DNA of 64,000 nt, from NCBI GenBank assembly GCA_017551865.1, contig JAFZKB010000012.1, forward strand, positions 1 to 64,000, read 5' to 3'. Numbering within the stretch: the first letter of the stretch is position 1; every line of letters begins with the position of its first letter. Position numbers and translations under genes: made by a program. A model generated the notes under the pieces. It did not search any database. It was not told the DNA's origin and worked only from the letters and a program-made list of their open reading frames with translations. The DNA comes from Clostridiales bacterium. Lineage in GTDB: Bacteria > Bacillota > Clostridia > Saccharofermentanales > Saccharofermentanaceae. Shown here in pieces: positions 1-9,322 of the stretch.

Positions 1-2880
1 CCGTACTGCTGTACATACTCGTACTTGTTGTTTACAACTACCGCAGAAGGTGTTGTCGAAATCGTGCCAGTACCATTCTCGATGCTGACCTTGCTGTATC
101 CAAGACCTGTCGGATCGGCTTCAGTTACAGTGTACTTCACATCCTCCGGAATATTGGAGATCACGATGGTATCTCCGGCCTTCACGGTGAACGCCTTGTC
201 CGTATTAGCAGCAAATGCTGTCGCAACTGCCGCAGCGCCGTTGATGGATACATCGTAGGAACCTGCCGTATCGAACTGAACATTTACTGTGTACACAGTA
301 TTCGCATTGTAGTTCTTCTCGGTTGCACCGGATACGAGGACTTTCTCGATCGAGAGTTCACCGTACTGCTGTACATACTCGTACTTGTTGTTTACAACTA
401 CCGCAGAAGGTGTTGTCGAAATCGTGCCAGTACCATTCTCGATGCTGACCTTGCTGTATCCAAGACCTGTCGGATCGGCTTCAGTGACGGTATACTTCAC
501 GCCATCCGGGATGTTGGAGATCACGATGGTATCTCCGGCCTTCACGGTGAACGCCTTATCCGTATTCGCAGCGAATGCTGTAGCTACTGCCGCACCACCA
601 TTGGTAGAAACGTTATAAGTTCCTGCTGTATCGAACTGCACATTTACTGTGTACACAGTATTCGCGTTGTAGTTCTTCTCATTAGAACCAGAAACGAGAA
701 CCTTCTCGATTGAGAGTTCGCCGTATTCCTGGATGTACTCATACTTGTTGTATACGGTCGAAGACTTCGTTGAAGTATCGATCGTGCCTGTCGGATTCAG
801 GATAGAGTACTTGCTGTATCCGGCAGCTGTCGGATCTGCCTCGGAAACTACATAGTTTGTATCTTCCGGAATATTGGAGATCACGATCTCCTGACCGGCT
901 TTAATAGTAAATGCAACATTTGTATCCTTTGCAAAGATCTTACCAGCAGATGTAGCACCATTGATGGATACATCGTACGTTCCGGCAACATCGAACTGGA
1001 CGTATACCGTGTACTCCATATTCGGATCGTACTTCTTCTCTGTGGTTCCGGACTGCATCTCCTTCTTGATCTTGAGGCTGCCGTACTGCTGTACGTATTC
1101 ATACTTGTTGTTTACAACTACCGCAGAAGGTGTTGTCGAAATCGTGCCAGTACCATTCTCGATGCTGACCTTGCTGTATCCAAGACCTGTCGGATCGGCT
1201 TCCGTTACGGTGTATTTCACATCCTCCGGAATATTGGAGATAACGATGGTATCTCCCGCCTTCACGGTGAACGCCTTGTCCGTATTCGCAGCGAATGCTG
1301 TCGCAACTGCCGCTGCACCATTAATGGATACATCGTATGTTCCTGCTGTATCGAACTGAACATTTACTGTGTACGCTGTATTCGCATCGTACTTCTTCTC
1401 ATTAGAACCGGATACGAGGACTTTCTCGATCGAGAGTTCGCCGTACTGCTGCACATATTCATACTTGTTGTTTACGACTACCGCAGAAGGTGTTGTCGAA
1501 ATCGTACCTGTACCATTCTCGATGCTGACCTTGCTGTAGCCGAGTCCTGTTGGATCTGCTTCCGTTACGGTATACTTCACATCCTCCGGGATATTGGAGA
1601 TCACGATGGTATCTCCGGCCTTCACGGTGAACGCCTTATCCGTATTTGCAGCAAATGCTGTCGCTACTGCTGCACCACCATTGGTAGAAACGTTATAAGT
1701 ACCAGCTGTATCGAACTGGACATTTACTGTGTATTCCGTATTCGGGTTGTAGTTCTTCTCATTAGAACCGGATACGAGGACTTTCTCAATGGAGAGTTCG
1801 CCGTATTCCTGAATGTACTCATACTTATTGTTTACGGTAACATGACGTACGTCCGTACCTGTCGCGCCTGTCTCATACATCACAGACATTTTGGAATAAC
1901 CCTTCTGAACCGGGTCATCCTCGGATACAGTGTATTTTGCCTCGACTGGAACGTTCGAGATCAGGATCTTATCGCCCGCTTTCATAGTAAACGATTTATC
2001 TGTATCTTTTTCGAAAGCCATAGATACTGCCGTTGCACCATTGATAGAAACGTCGTATGTGCCGGCAATATCAAACTGAACATGCACTGTGAATGCCGTA
2101 TCCGGATCGTACTTCTTCTCATTCGTTCCGGAAAGCATGACTTTCTCGATCTCAACACTCATGTACTGCTGAATAAATTCATACTTATTGTTTACCTTCA
2201 CTTCAGAAGGTGTTGTCGAAATCGTACCTGTACCATTCTCGATGCTGACCTTGCTGTAGCCAAGACCAGTCGGATCGGCTTCCGTTACGGTGTACTTCAC
2301 ATCCTCCGGAATGTTAGAGATCACGATGGTATCTCCCGCCTTCACAGTGAAGGCCTTGTCCGTATTCGCAGCGAATGCTGTAGCTACTGCTGCACCACCA
2401 TTGGTAGATACATTGTAAGTACCGGCTGTATCAAACTGAACATTTACAGTGTACTCGGTATTCGGATCATAGTTCTTTTCAGAATCACCGGATACGAGGA
2501 CCTTCTCGATCGAAAGTTCACCGTACTGCTGTACATACTCGTACTTGTTGTTGACGATGGCTGTTGAAGGTGTCGTCGTGATCGTGCCTGTACCATTCGT
2601 GATGCTTACTTTGCTGTAACCAAGTCCTGTCGGATCTTCTTCAGTTACGGTGTAGTTGACATCGACCGGAATATTCGAAATCACTAGTTCCTGTCCCGCC
2701 TTAAGATCGAAGGAAACAGGTGTATTTGCAGCAAATGTCGTCGCTACTGCCGCCGCTCCATTGATAGAAACATCGTAGGTGCCGGCTGTATCGAACTGTA
2801 CATTTACCGTATACAGCGTATCCGCATTGTACTTTTTCTCATTTGTACCGGAAGTGATGTTCTTGCGGACAGTCAGCTGG
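1..2880 (-). repeat. Eight tandem 360-bp units encoding 120-aa B-type domains
   Basis: Units begin at 1, 361, 721, 1081, 1441, 1801, 2161 and 2521 with exact 360-bp spacing and no indels, so the reading frame is kept. Units 1, 2, 4, 5 and 7 are nearly identical at nucleotide level over long stretches. Units 3 and 6 are clearly diverged and unit 8 is intermediate; a further diverged copy lies at 2881-3240. The array continues past the left edge, so its total number is unknown. Confidence 0.95.
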
Positions 2881-5800
2881 CCGTACTCCTGAACATAGTC
2901 GTACTGGTTATTTACGGTAACAAGATCCGTTACATCCTTCTGGATTTTCTTATTCGTATTTCCATATACGATGCCGGAAAGCGAGTAGTCAGAAGGTAGC
3001 GTGCTCTCCGATACGGAATATCCCGTACCTGCATAGATTCCGTTGATCTTAACGGATTCGCCGTCCTTCAGTGTGAACGTCTTTTCTTCGCCTGCTACAA
3101 AGTCTACATCGGCAGTCGTTCCATCCGGATATTCGACATTAAATGTAGCCGTTTTATCCAGCGTAACACCCACGTCAAACGATGTTCCGGCAGGTGCTTT
3201 TCCGAAAGGATCAGAAACTGCCTTAGTTACTTCAAGGGCACCCTTGTTCTTATAAGTGTAAGTGTTGTTGATCGAAACAGAAGCTTCTTTTGAACCTGGT
3301 CCGAACCTGCATGTTCCATTCTCCGTGCTGTATGTCGTCGCCAGAGTGAAGAGCGAGTTCTCCGGTTCAGTCGTTTTCTCAATGACCTGATAATCACCCG
3401 GACGCGCGATCGGGATCGAGATCGTCTCATTCGGCTTGATCTTAAAAACGTACTCCTTGGCATCCACATCTCCGTTTGCCTGGACATACTGATTCCCCTT
3501 CTTTACGACGAACTCATACTCCATGTCAAACTGGCTGTAATCGTATGGAAGATCTCCGAAGACTTTCTTACTTACTACCAGATTGAATTCACGATAGTGG
3601 TTTCTTACCTGGATCTGAGAATAGCTTTCGAGCTTGATATTCTGTGTCTTGCTACCGTCAACGGTATATTCCGGAACGACCTTTTTTCCGTTGATCGTGG
3701 CAAATGCCGCCGACGGGACTTCTTCGATCGTGTATTTGCCCAGAGGGATATTTCTGAATACACGGCTCACATAGTCACGGTTTGATCCAAAAGTGATCGT
3801 CGCATAAGACGGAGTATCCGATACTCCCGTGTACTGGCCGCTGGTATTAAAGACCAGGTACTGGCCGTTTTCATTCTTGATTGCGAAATCAACCGTCATG
3901 CCATTATTCGCATGCTCGCCGTCCATGTACTTTTCGATGGAGATGCTTCCGGTCGAAGAAGAGCTGGACGTGTTTTCGTACTGGTTATAGATCGTGATCG
4001 TCTGCGGATAGTCGGCCGATAAGGAATTTGTGCCATCCATGCCGCCATAGGTGTATTTCTTGAAAGTATATGTTCCCTTAGACGTTGCTTCGGCATTTTC
4101 TTCCTCGATGGTATAAAGGCCGACCGGAACATTATTGAGCACGTTATTTCCGCTTTGAATATCTGCCCAGGTAAGGGTCTTGGAATAGCCCTTCGGTCCG
4201 TAGATATGGAAAGTAAGGCCTGACAGATTCTGAAGATTGCTCTGGCTTACCGTTCCCTGACCATTTGTCTGATATTCATTGTAATTTGTGAACTGTTTAT
4301 TGATCGTCAGTCTTCCGGTGATGACATTATATCTGTTCGTCAGTTCGACTTCCCGGTTATCGGAAGACATCGTCACCGTCTTCGTCGTATCACTGCTGCT
4401 GGAAGCAAACGTGTATCCGGGAACTTTCACAAGAGCGTTATCACCACTGTTTTCATCGCGCAATTCCGATACCGTATACTGCGCATTCGGAGTAAGACCA
4501 TAGAACTCGATCGTATTCGCCTCCGGATCTGTGGATGTAGGATCGTAACGAATAGAGAATTCTTTCGGGCTTGATCCCAAAGTTCCGTTTCTATCCTGCA
4601 AGTACCGATTTCCAGTCCTTACAGTAAACTTATAGACCTTATCCTTGAAGTCAATGGACTGATCGGGCATACCCTGCGGGTAGTTTGCGATGACGTTCTT
4701 TGTGACCTTCATGGAGTACTTGCCATCTGTATTTACTCTCTTATAGTTATTGGTCAACGTAGCGGAAATATTCGCATCGTCTGCAAGCACGACCTTGCCA
4801 TCAGTCATAACGGAGCCGTTGACCCTGATCTGCTTGGAAACGAAGCTGTATCCTTCAACGTCGTCTTCGATCTCATCAATGATATATGTACCCGGGACAA
4901 GATTTTCGATAGAGAGCGTCTGGTTTCTCTTGATCTTGAAGCACTTGATGCCCTCACTCATCGTGCCGTCTTCATCCTGAACATACTGGGCATCTTTCTT
5001 GATGGCAACACTGAATTCGTGATCTGCCGGAAAAGCGTCTACTCCATCCACGTTCACTTCTTTTGTGATCGACAGCTTGGCCAGTTTCATATCATAGTAG
5101 TTATAGAAGCCTCCTAAGGAGAACTCGGTTCCGGCCATATCTACGCCAGGATTTTCTGCAATCAAACCGGTTTCGGAAATGTTATTCGAATCCGCGTATT
5201 TCCAAGAATAGATCTTATAATGGATGATGCCGTTGACATTTGTGATGTAAAGGTCGATACGGATCTCGCCATTCGACTTCGTGATATGGCTGTCTACACT
5301 GGATGCCATGGATTTTTCTGTGATAACGAAATAACGGTGTTTGCCGTTATATGGATCGACGTCACGTACAGTCTCTTTTATCGACTGGAAAACGACTTTT
5401 CCATCTTCGTCAGTAGATACATCCTGCGTGAATGTGCCCTTATCGTTCTGATATGTCTCATCCGTCTCACGGATCGTGAACGTATACTGGTTCTTGCCCG
5501 CATGGATATTCTTGATTTCTTTATCCTTGATCTGTGTCGCCGGCGTGCCGTCTGCAACAAAAGCTTTACGCATCGCAAAGTGCATCACGCTCTCGTCTGT
5601 GGTGTTTGCGTCCTGGGATCTTCCGTGATAGATATAGTGGAACTCACCGCCCTTAACGACAGTGGTACCTGCCGCGGCGATCCAGCCTGCACTGGATGTC
5701 GTTACCGTTCCGACCGTCTGCGGATTCGGAAGGATAAAAAGACCGGCTGTCGTGTCGTAGCTTACCGTCTTTGCATAAGGAATGTTCCAGATGATCTTTC

Positions 5801-6722
5801 TGGTGATGTACTCGTCGATATCCTTATTCTTCTGGGTATCGTTACCGGAGTGGTCGGTATAGGTATCCATCGTTTTTTCATCAGAGATAACAACGTATTT
5901 GGCAAGCTTGATGCTATCCGGATTCAGGATATTGAAAACAACGACCGTGCTCGGATCTTTCTTGATCTGGAGGTTTTCGGTCTCTTCGATACTTCTTTCG
6001 AGTTTGCTTCCGGGGAGAACGTTGATATAAACGGTCGCAGCCTTGTAGCTCTCATCTGTCAGATCGATAACGCCTTTTCCTGTAGAAAAATCAGCGATCT
6101 CATCACCGGGGACAGCTACGTGCTGGATCATTTTATTCGATTCATCGGTAATATGGTCGACCATACCCTGGACAGCATCTTCCAGTTCTGTCCTGCCAAA
6201 GGTACGGTAAAGCGCATCGCCCTTGAAGCTTCCATCATCGTATGTGAAAAGACCCGAATCTTTAAGAGCCGGTGTCGTATCGATCACGAACTGCATGGGG
6301 GTCGCATTGTTGTAGTTGTTCTTCGCACCATAGGTATAGCCGAATCTGGCCTTGCCGCCGGAGATCGAGGCAATGATGAACTGGGCTGGTTCAAGTCCTG
6401 CGAGGTCGACGTCGCAGTTATCATTTTTCTGGTTGAAGAAGTCAGACGTCGCATAGGTCGTCTCCATGTGATTTCTCTGTTCGAGGCGCGTGGAAACGAT
6501 ACCGTAATCGATAGCACGTCCTAAAACACTGGTATAATTGACCAGTCCTGCGGAGTCATAGCTCATAAGAGCGCCGTCATCTGCGTGCACTGTAGGAACA
6601 CCGACTGTGATCCCGCTGCCCTTTTTCGACTTCGAGACGGCGATCGTGCCCACAACGATGGACGCTGTCAGCAAGAGGCTGACAGAACCGATGAATTTCT
6701 TGCTTCGGAAAATCTTTTTCAT
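1..6722 (-). CDS. Giant secreted surface protein, choice-of-anchor A-like head plus at least 14 B-type Ig-like domains (C-terminus outside window)
   Basis: An open frame of at least 2240 codons starts at ATG 6722 and runs off the left edge. The N-terminus is a signal peptide (MKKIFRSKK, then a hydrophobic stretch to about residue 30). Residues about 60-440 resemble a choice-of-anchor A domain (pattern WNIPYA...G..ILPNP...GEFHY). From about residue 549, beta-sandwich domains of the DUF5979/DUF7601 or CnaB type begin at about 549, 671, 807, 926, 1047 and 1161, each opening with a 'L.I.K.V' strand and closing with a 'NNxY' strand. Residues about 1281 to the edge are eight 120-aa repeats. The protein is probably exported and used as an adhesin or stalk. 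The anchor (LPXTG or other) would lie outside the window. Function is inferred from architecture only. Confidence 0.85.
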   Translation of the reverse strand, partial: MKKIFRSKKFIGSVSLLLTASIVVGTIAVSKSKKGSGITVGVPTVHADDGALMSYDSAGLVNYTSVLGRAIDYGIVSTRLEQRNHMETTYATSDFFNQKNDNCDVDLAGLEPAQFIIASISGGKARFGYTYGAKNNYNNATPMQFVIDTTPALKDSGLFTYDDGSFKGDALYRTFGRTELEDAVQGMVDHITDESNKMIQHVAVPGDEIADFSTGKGVIDLTDESYKAATVYINVLPGSKLERSIEETENLQIKKDPSTVVVFNILNPDSIKLAKYVVISDEKTMDTYTDHSGNDTQKNKDIDEYITRKIIWNIPYAKTVSYDTTAGLFILPNPQTVGTVTTSSAGWIAAAGTTVVKGGEFHYIYHGRSQDANTTDESVMHFAMRKAFVADGTPATQIKDKEIKNIHAGKNQYTFTIRETDETYQNDKGTFTQDVSTDEDGKVVFQSIKETVRDVDPYNGKHRYFVITEKSMASSVDSHITKSNGEIRIDLYITNVNGIIHYKIYSWKYADSNNISETGLIAENPGVDMAGTEFSLGGFYNYYDMKLAKLSITKEVNVDGVDAFPADHEFSVAIKKDAQYVQDEDGTMSEGIKCFKIKRNQTLSIENLVPGTYIIDEIEDDVEGYSFVSKQIRVNGSVMTDGKVVLADDANISATLTNNYKRVNTDGKYSMKVTKNVIANYPQGMPDQSIDFKDKVYKFTVRTGNRYLQDRNGTLGSSPKEFSIRYDPTSTDPEANTIEFYGLTPNAQYTVSELRDENSGDNALVKVPGYTFASSSSDTTKTVTMSSDNREVELTNRYNVITGRLTINKQFTNYNEYQTNGQGTVSQSNLQNLSGLTFHIYGPKGYSKTLTWADIQSGNNVLNNVPVGLYTIEEENAEATSKGTYTFKKYTYGGMDGTNSLSADYPQTITIYNQYENTSSSSSTGSISIEKYMDGEHANNGMTVDFAIKNENGQYLVFNTSGQYTGVSDTPSYATITFGSNRDYVSRVFRNIPLGKYTIEEVPSAAFATINGKKVVPEYTVDGSKTQNIKLESYSQIQVRNHYREFNLVVSKKVFGDLPYDYSQFDMEYEFVVKKGNQYVQANGDVDAKEYVFKIKPNETISIPIARPGDYQVIEKTTEPENSLFTLATTYSTENGTCRFGPGSKEASVSINNTYTYKNKGALEVTKAVSDPFGKAPAGTSFDVGVTLDKTATFNVEYPDGTTADVDFVAGEEKTFTLKDGESVKINGIYAGTGYSVSESTLPSDYSLSGIVYGNTNKKIQKDVTDLVTVNNQYDYVQEYGQLTVRKNITSGTNEKKYNADTLYTVNVQFDTAGTYDVSINGAAAVATTFAANTPVSFDLKAGQELVISNIPVDVNYTVTEEDPTGLGYSKVSITNGTGTITTTPSTAIVNNKYEYVQQYGELSIEKVLVSGDSEKNYDPNTEYTVNVQFDTAGTYNVSTNGGAAVATAFAANTDKAFTVKAGDTIVISNIPEDVKYTVTEADPTGLGYSKVSIENGTGTISTTPSEVKVNNKYEFIQQYMSVEIEKVMLSGTNEKKYDPDTAFTVHVQFDIAGTYDVSINGATAVSMAFEKDTDKSFTMKAGDKILISNVPVEAKYTVSEDDPVQKGYSKMSVMYETGATGTDVRHVTVNNKYEYIQEYGELSIEKVLVSGSNEKNYNPNTEYTVNVQFDTAGTYNVSTNGGAAVATAFAANTDKAFTVKAGDTIVISNIPEDVKYTVTEADPTGLGYSKVSIENGTGTISTTPSAVVVNNKYEYVQQYGELSIEKVLVSGSNEKKYDANTAYTVNVQFDTAGTYDVSINGAAAVATAFAANTDKAFTVKAGDTIVISNIPEDVKYTVTEADPTGLGYSKVSIENGTGTISTTPSAVVVNNKYEYVQQYGSLKIKKEMQSGTTEKKYDPNMEYTVYVQFDVAGTYDVSINGATSAGKIFAKDTNVAFTIKAGQEIVISNIPEDTNYVVSEADPTAAGYSKYSILNPTGTIDTSTKSSTVYNKYEYIQEYGELSIEKVLVSGSNEKNYNANTVYTVNVQFDTAGTYNVSTNGGAAVATAFAANTDKAFTVKAGDTIVISNIPDGVKYTVTEADPTGLGYSKVSIENGTGTISTTPSAVVVNNKYEYVQQYGELSIEKVLVSGATEKNYNANTVYTVNVQFDTAGSYDVSINGAAAVATAFAANTDKAFTVKAGDTIVISNIPEDVKYTVTEADPTGLGYSKVSIENGTGTISTTPSAVVVNNKYEYVQQY

Positions 6723-6825
6723 ATTCTTCCCCTTCTGCCTTACCCGAGATGTCGAAAAATGTGTTTTTGAGTTTTTTGTTTGGCTTTGTGCACTTTAAGG
6801 CATTTTTAATACATCACTATAAATG

Positions 6826-6853
6826 AGTATAGATTTTAGGATATAAAAAACAA
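6826..6853 (-). promoter_or_regulatory. Candidate promoter of the giant surface protein gene
   Basis: On the minus strand TTGTTT (6848-6853) is followed after 16 bp by TATACT (6826-6831). It lies about 100 bp upstream of the ATG at 6722 and downstream of the rpsT terminator, in AT-rich DNA. This rests on consensus match only. Confidence 0.45.
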
Positions 6854-6940
6854 GCACAAGAAACCGAAAAAACCCGAAAAAACAATGTGATTTTAGGAAA
6901 TTTGAAACAGAATGTTAATACATGATCAAATAATCAGGAC

Positions 6941-6970
6941 AAAAAAATCCCGCTTCTTTCGAAACGGGAT
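6941..6970 (-). terminator. Rho-independent terminator of rpsT
   Basis: The minus strand shows a 10-bp stem (ATCCCGTTTC with GAAGCGGGAT, one G-T pair), a GAAA tetraloop and a run of seven T. It sits 28 bp after the rpsT stop codon. Confidence 0.9.
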
Positions 6971-6997
6971 CTTTGAAAAGCTCAAATCAATTGATAA

Positions 6998-7261
6998 TTA
7001 AGCCTTTGCAGCGTTCGCTGCCTTTGCCAGACGGGAATTCTTTCTAGCAGCTGCATTCTTGTGGATATAACCCTTAGCAGCAGCCTTGTCCAGCGCGGAC
7101 TGAGCGTCCTTAACGAGCGTTGCAGAATTATCATCAGATGCGGCGATAGAAGCCGTTGCCTTCTTGACAATGGTGCGCATCTCGCTCTTCTTCATCTTGT
7201 TCGCTAAAGTCTTCTTTTCTGTAACCTTAACGCGCTTACATGCGGACTTGATATTCGGCAT
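6998..7261 (-). CDS. rpsT: 30S ribosomal protein S20
   Basis: This 87-aa protein begins MPNIKSACKRVKV and is lysine/alanine rich throughout, typical of bacterial S20, which binds 16S rRNA early in 30S assembly. An in-frame ATG lies five codons upstream, but GGAGG sits 8 nt before the MPNIKS start and overlaps the codons after the upstream ATG, so 7261 is the better start. It has its own promoter and terminator and appears to be a single-gene unit. Length and sequence are ordinary for the family. Confidence 0.97.
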   Translation of the reverse strand: MPNIKSACKRVKVTEKKTLANKMKKSEMRTIVKKATASIAASDDNSATLVKDAQSALDKAAAKGYIHKNAAARKNSRLAKAANAAKA

Positions 7262-7306
7262 TTCCTTCACCTCCATCAGTATTTATCTTCATTCAGACAC
7301 CGAGAC

Positions 7307-7335
7307 ATTGTATCATGCCTTTTTCTGTGGTGCAA
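7307..7335 (-). promoter_or_regulatory. rpsT promoter
   Basis: On the minus strand TTGCAC (7330-7335), a 17-bp spacer and TACAAT (7307-7312) make a near-consensus housekeeping promoter about 45 bp before the S20 start. Confidence 0.75.
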
Positions 7336-7354
7336 GACTTTTTTTGCTTTTCTG

Positions 7355-8080
7355 TCAAAAATTCCCTTTCGTCGCCTCATAAAGCCCGATACTTGTGGCG
7401 ATCGGGAGATTTAAGCTGTCGATATTATCCGTGTGTTCGATCCGGACAGGATGCCCGACTTTCGCAAAAGAAGCAGGAAGACCCGTTGCTTCATTTCCCA
7501 TGATCAGGGAAAAGGGCTTCTCGATCTTCGTCTCGTGAAGAAGTGACGACCCGTCGAGCATAAAGGGATAAAAATGTCGCTTGCCGGTTCCGTCCGATGC
7601 TTCGTACTCCTCCCAGGAATCGTAGTATTTGAAGTTTACGCGGGAAAGCGCCCCCATCGACGCACGGATCACCTTCGGGTCGAAAAAGTCGACGCCCGGA
7701 CGGATGATCGCGATATTCTTCACGCCGAATCCTGCGCAGGAACGGATGATCGTGCCGGCATTTCCGGAGTTTCCCGGATTGACGAGGACTACGTGGGATC
7801 CGGTCTTATCCAGATCACAGGAGTACTTTTTGATCATGGCGATCACGAAACAGTTTTCTTTTTGCGAGAGGATCGAAAAGACCTTGTCATTGACCTCGCA
7901 GGGGATCCCTCTTTCCCGGCAGATCCGTTCGATCTTTTCCTTCGTTTCGGATTCGTAAAAAGCACTGTGCAGGTATACATGCGTGACTTTATCCGGGCGG
8001 ATATTCAGGTACTCCAAGCTGACCGTTGCCCCGAGGCAGTAGGTCATCAGGTCTTCTTTTTTATATCTTTTAATAGCCAT
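7355..8080 (-). CDS. SpoU/TrmH-family RNA 2'-O-methyltransferase
   Basis: This 241-aa protein has the three SPOUT motifs in order: NPGNSGNAG at residues 101-109 (motif 1), IMGNEATGLP at 193-202 (motif 2) and NLPIATSIGLYE at 224-235 (motif 3). These build the trefoil-knot SAM site and the methyl-accepting ribose pocket. Residues 1-95 form the substrate-binding N-terminal domain of rRNA-type enzymes. It should methylate a ribose 2'-OH on rRNA or tRNA; the exact nucleotide cannot be told from sequence. The start follows a GGGGAGAG ribosome site. It is 15 bp from the DsrE-like gene upstream, probably co-transcribed. Confidence 0.9.
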   Translation of the reverse strand: MAIKRYKKEDLMTYCLGATVSLEYLNIRPDKVTHVYLHSAFYESETKEKIERICRERGIPCEVNDKVFSILSQKENCFVIAMIKKYSCDLDKTGSHVVLVNPGNSGNAGTIIRSCAGFGVKNIAIIRPGVDFFDPKVIRASMGALSRVNFKYYDSWEEYEASDGTGKRHFYPFMLDGSSLLHETKIEKPFSLIMGNEATGLPASFAKVGHPVRIEHTDNIDSLNLPIATSIGLYEATKGNF

Positions 8081-8095
8081 CTTCTCTCCCCGCTC

Positions 8096-8527
8096 TTACA
8101 GCCTGATCACGCGGTCCGCTGTCAGAAGGCTCTGCAGGAGCTCGGACATATCTTCACAGATGATCCTTGGATCCTCCGGGATCTTTCCCAGATAAAAAAG
8201 CGTCTCATTACATGCTTTGACCACGATCTCACGGTCGAGGATATCTTTCCAGCAGGAAAAGCATACGCTTTCCGGAAGAAGCAGCTTCACACCATCGTGG
8301 ACCAGGATGATCTCGTCCGGCACAGCTTTTGCGGTCTTCAGGCTCGAAAGTGCATGAAGCATCAGGTCACTTCCGTGCTCTAAAGACGTCTCGTCACCCT
8401 TATTATCTCCGACGATCTCGCCCTCGATCAGGAGCACGACTCTCTTCGGCGCGCCGTCTCTGGCCGTCAGTGCGATCTGCGGGATCGTCTGCGTATTCTC
8501 TTCGTTAAAGATCTTCCCCATCTCCAT
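8096..8527 (-). CDS. DsrE-like (YedF C-terminal type) small protein
   Basis: This 143-aa protein resembles the C-terminal DsrE-like half of YedF-type sulfurtransferase-like proteins. The pattern includes a hydrophobic strand with an IEGE turn near residue 35, 'DEIILVHDGVKLLL' near the middle, and a C-terminal '...LLTADRVIRL' that closes many family members. The usual N-terminal TusA half is absent. Its role is unknown; family members are linked to sulfur or selenium transfer, which is not shown here. The start codon overlaps the stop of the upstream gene (TAATG), so the two are translationally coupled. Confidence 0.6.
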   Translation of the reverse strand: MEMGKIFNEENTQTIPQIALTARDGAPKRVVLLIEGEIVGDNKGDETSLEHGSDLMLHALSSLKTAKAVPDEIILVHDGVKLLLPESVCFSCWKDILDREIVVKACNETLFYLGKIPEDPRIICEDMSELLQSLLTADRVIRL

Positions 8528-9297
8528 TATTTCTCGCTCTCCTTTGCCGGGGCCGGAGCATCTGCCATCTGCCCGCCCAGCATGGCGATGGCGCGCGGAA
8601 CCGCATCCTTACTGTTGCCCCATGGCTTCTCTTTGTTACGGTAATCGAATTTCAAGGTAAACCATTCTACATCCTTGATGAGCTCATCAAGGCCCTCGTT
8701 ATGGGTCTTGGCCAGTGCCGCGACGAATTCTGCCGCCTGGTTCTGGTTGAGCTGGTCGGCTGCGGCGCGAAGGAGCATGGCCACATGCGGAAGACAGTGG
8801 TACGTCTTGGTCGCAAAAGTCTCCCGGAATGACGCATCTTCGAAATACAGCCACATGATAACCTCCATATAACGGTCCATGGTGGTATTGATCTTGTCAC
8901 AGATGATGCAGGATTCCAGTCTGGCATCGATTTTCTCGGCCAGCTGAGTAAGTCTCTTCTTATAATCGGCATCCTTTCCCGAAAGGAGCGAACGCTTCGC
9001 CGGAGCGGCCTTTTCCCAGAGCGGATCCGTCTCCTTCTTCACATCCTGAATATGCGTGTGGAGCATAAGTCCCATGCCGAGACGGTTGATCTCGCGGGCG
9101 AACATTTTGTTCAGATGGTCTCCGCAGAATCCGGACTTGTTCGTGAGGACACGGTTATCGGGCTCCATCAGGGACGGCCCGAGATAGTAATCGAGCGAAT
9201 CTGCTTCGACCTTGGCCCGAAGCGCACAGAGCGGACAGGCGCAGGAAGAGGAATAGGCGTCGTTTACGGGAATGGTATAGATCTTTTCGACTTTCAT
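8527..9297 (-). CDS. DUF6062-like protein with two CxxC...CxxH modules
   Basis: This 256-aa protein carries two copies of the same metal-ligand layout: C21-x2-C24 with C58-x2-H61, and C130-x2-C133 with C168-x2-H171. This suggests an internal duplication with two zinc sites. The rest is helical and charged, with no signal peptide or membrane segment. It matches my memory of the clostridial DUF6062 family, whose function is not known. It is coupled by TAATG to the DsrE-like gene and lies 25 bp from the P-loop/Asp23 gene, so an operon is likely. I assign no function. Confidence 0.7.
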   Translation of the reverse strand: MKVEKIYTIPVNDAYSSSCACPLCALRAKVEADSLDYYLGPSLMEPDNRVLTNKSGFCGDHLNKMFAREINRLGMGLMLHTHIQDVKKETDPLWEKAAPAKRSLLSGKDADYKKRLTQLAEKIDARLESCIICDKINTTMDRYMEVIMWLYFEDASFRETFATKTYHCLPHVAMLLRAAADQLNQNQAAEFVAALAKTHNEGLDELIKDVEWFTLKFDYRNKEKPWGNSKDAVPRAIAMLGGQMADAPAPAKESEK

Positions 9298-9322
9298 AAG
9301 TGTTTCCTTTCGATATAAAAGA

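Noticed and set aside
1-2880. Regular repeats as a possible CRISPR array
   Set aside because: Units are 360 bp, in frame, and encode protein domains; there are no short repeats with unique spacers.
5220-6524. 434-codon plus-strand frame within the giant surface protein
   Set aside because: The minus frame is continuous over more than 6.7 kb with signal peptide and domain repeats; the plus frame is its shadow.
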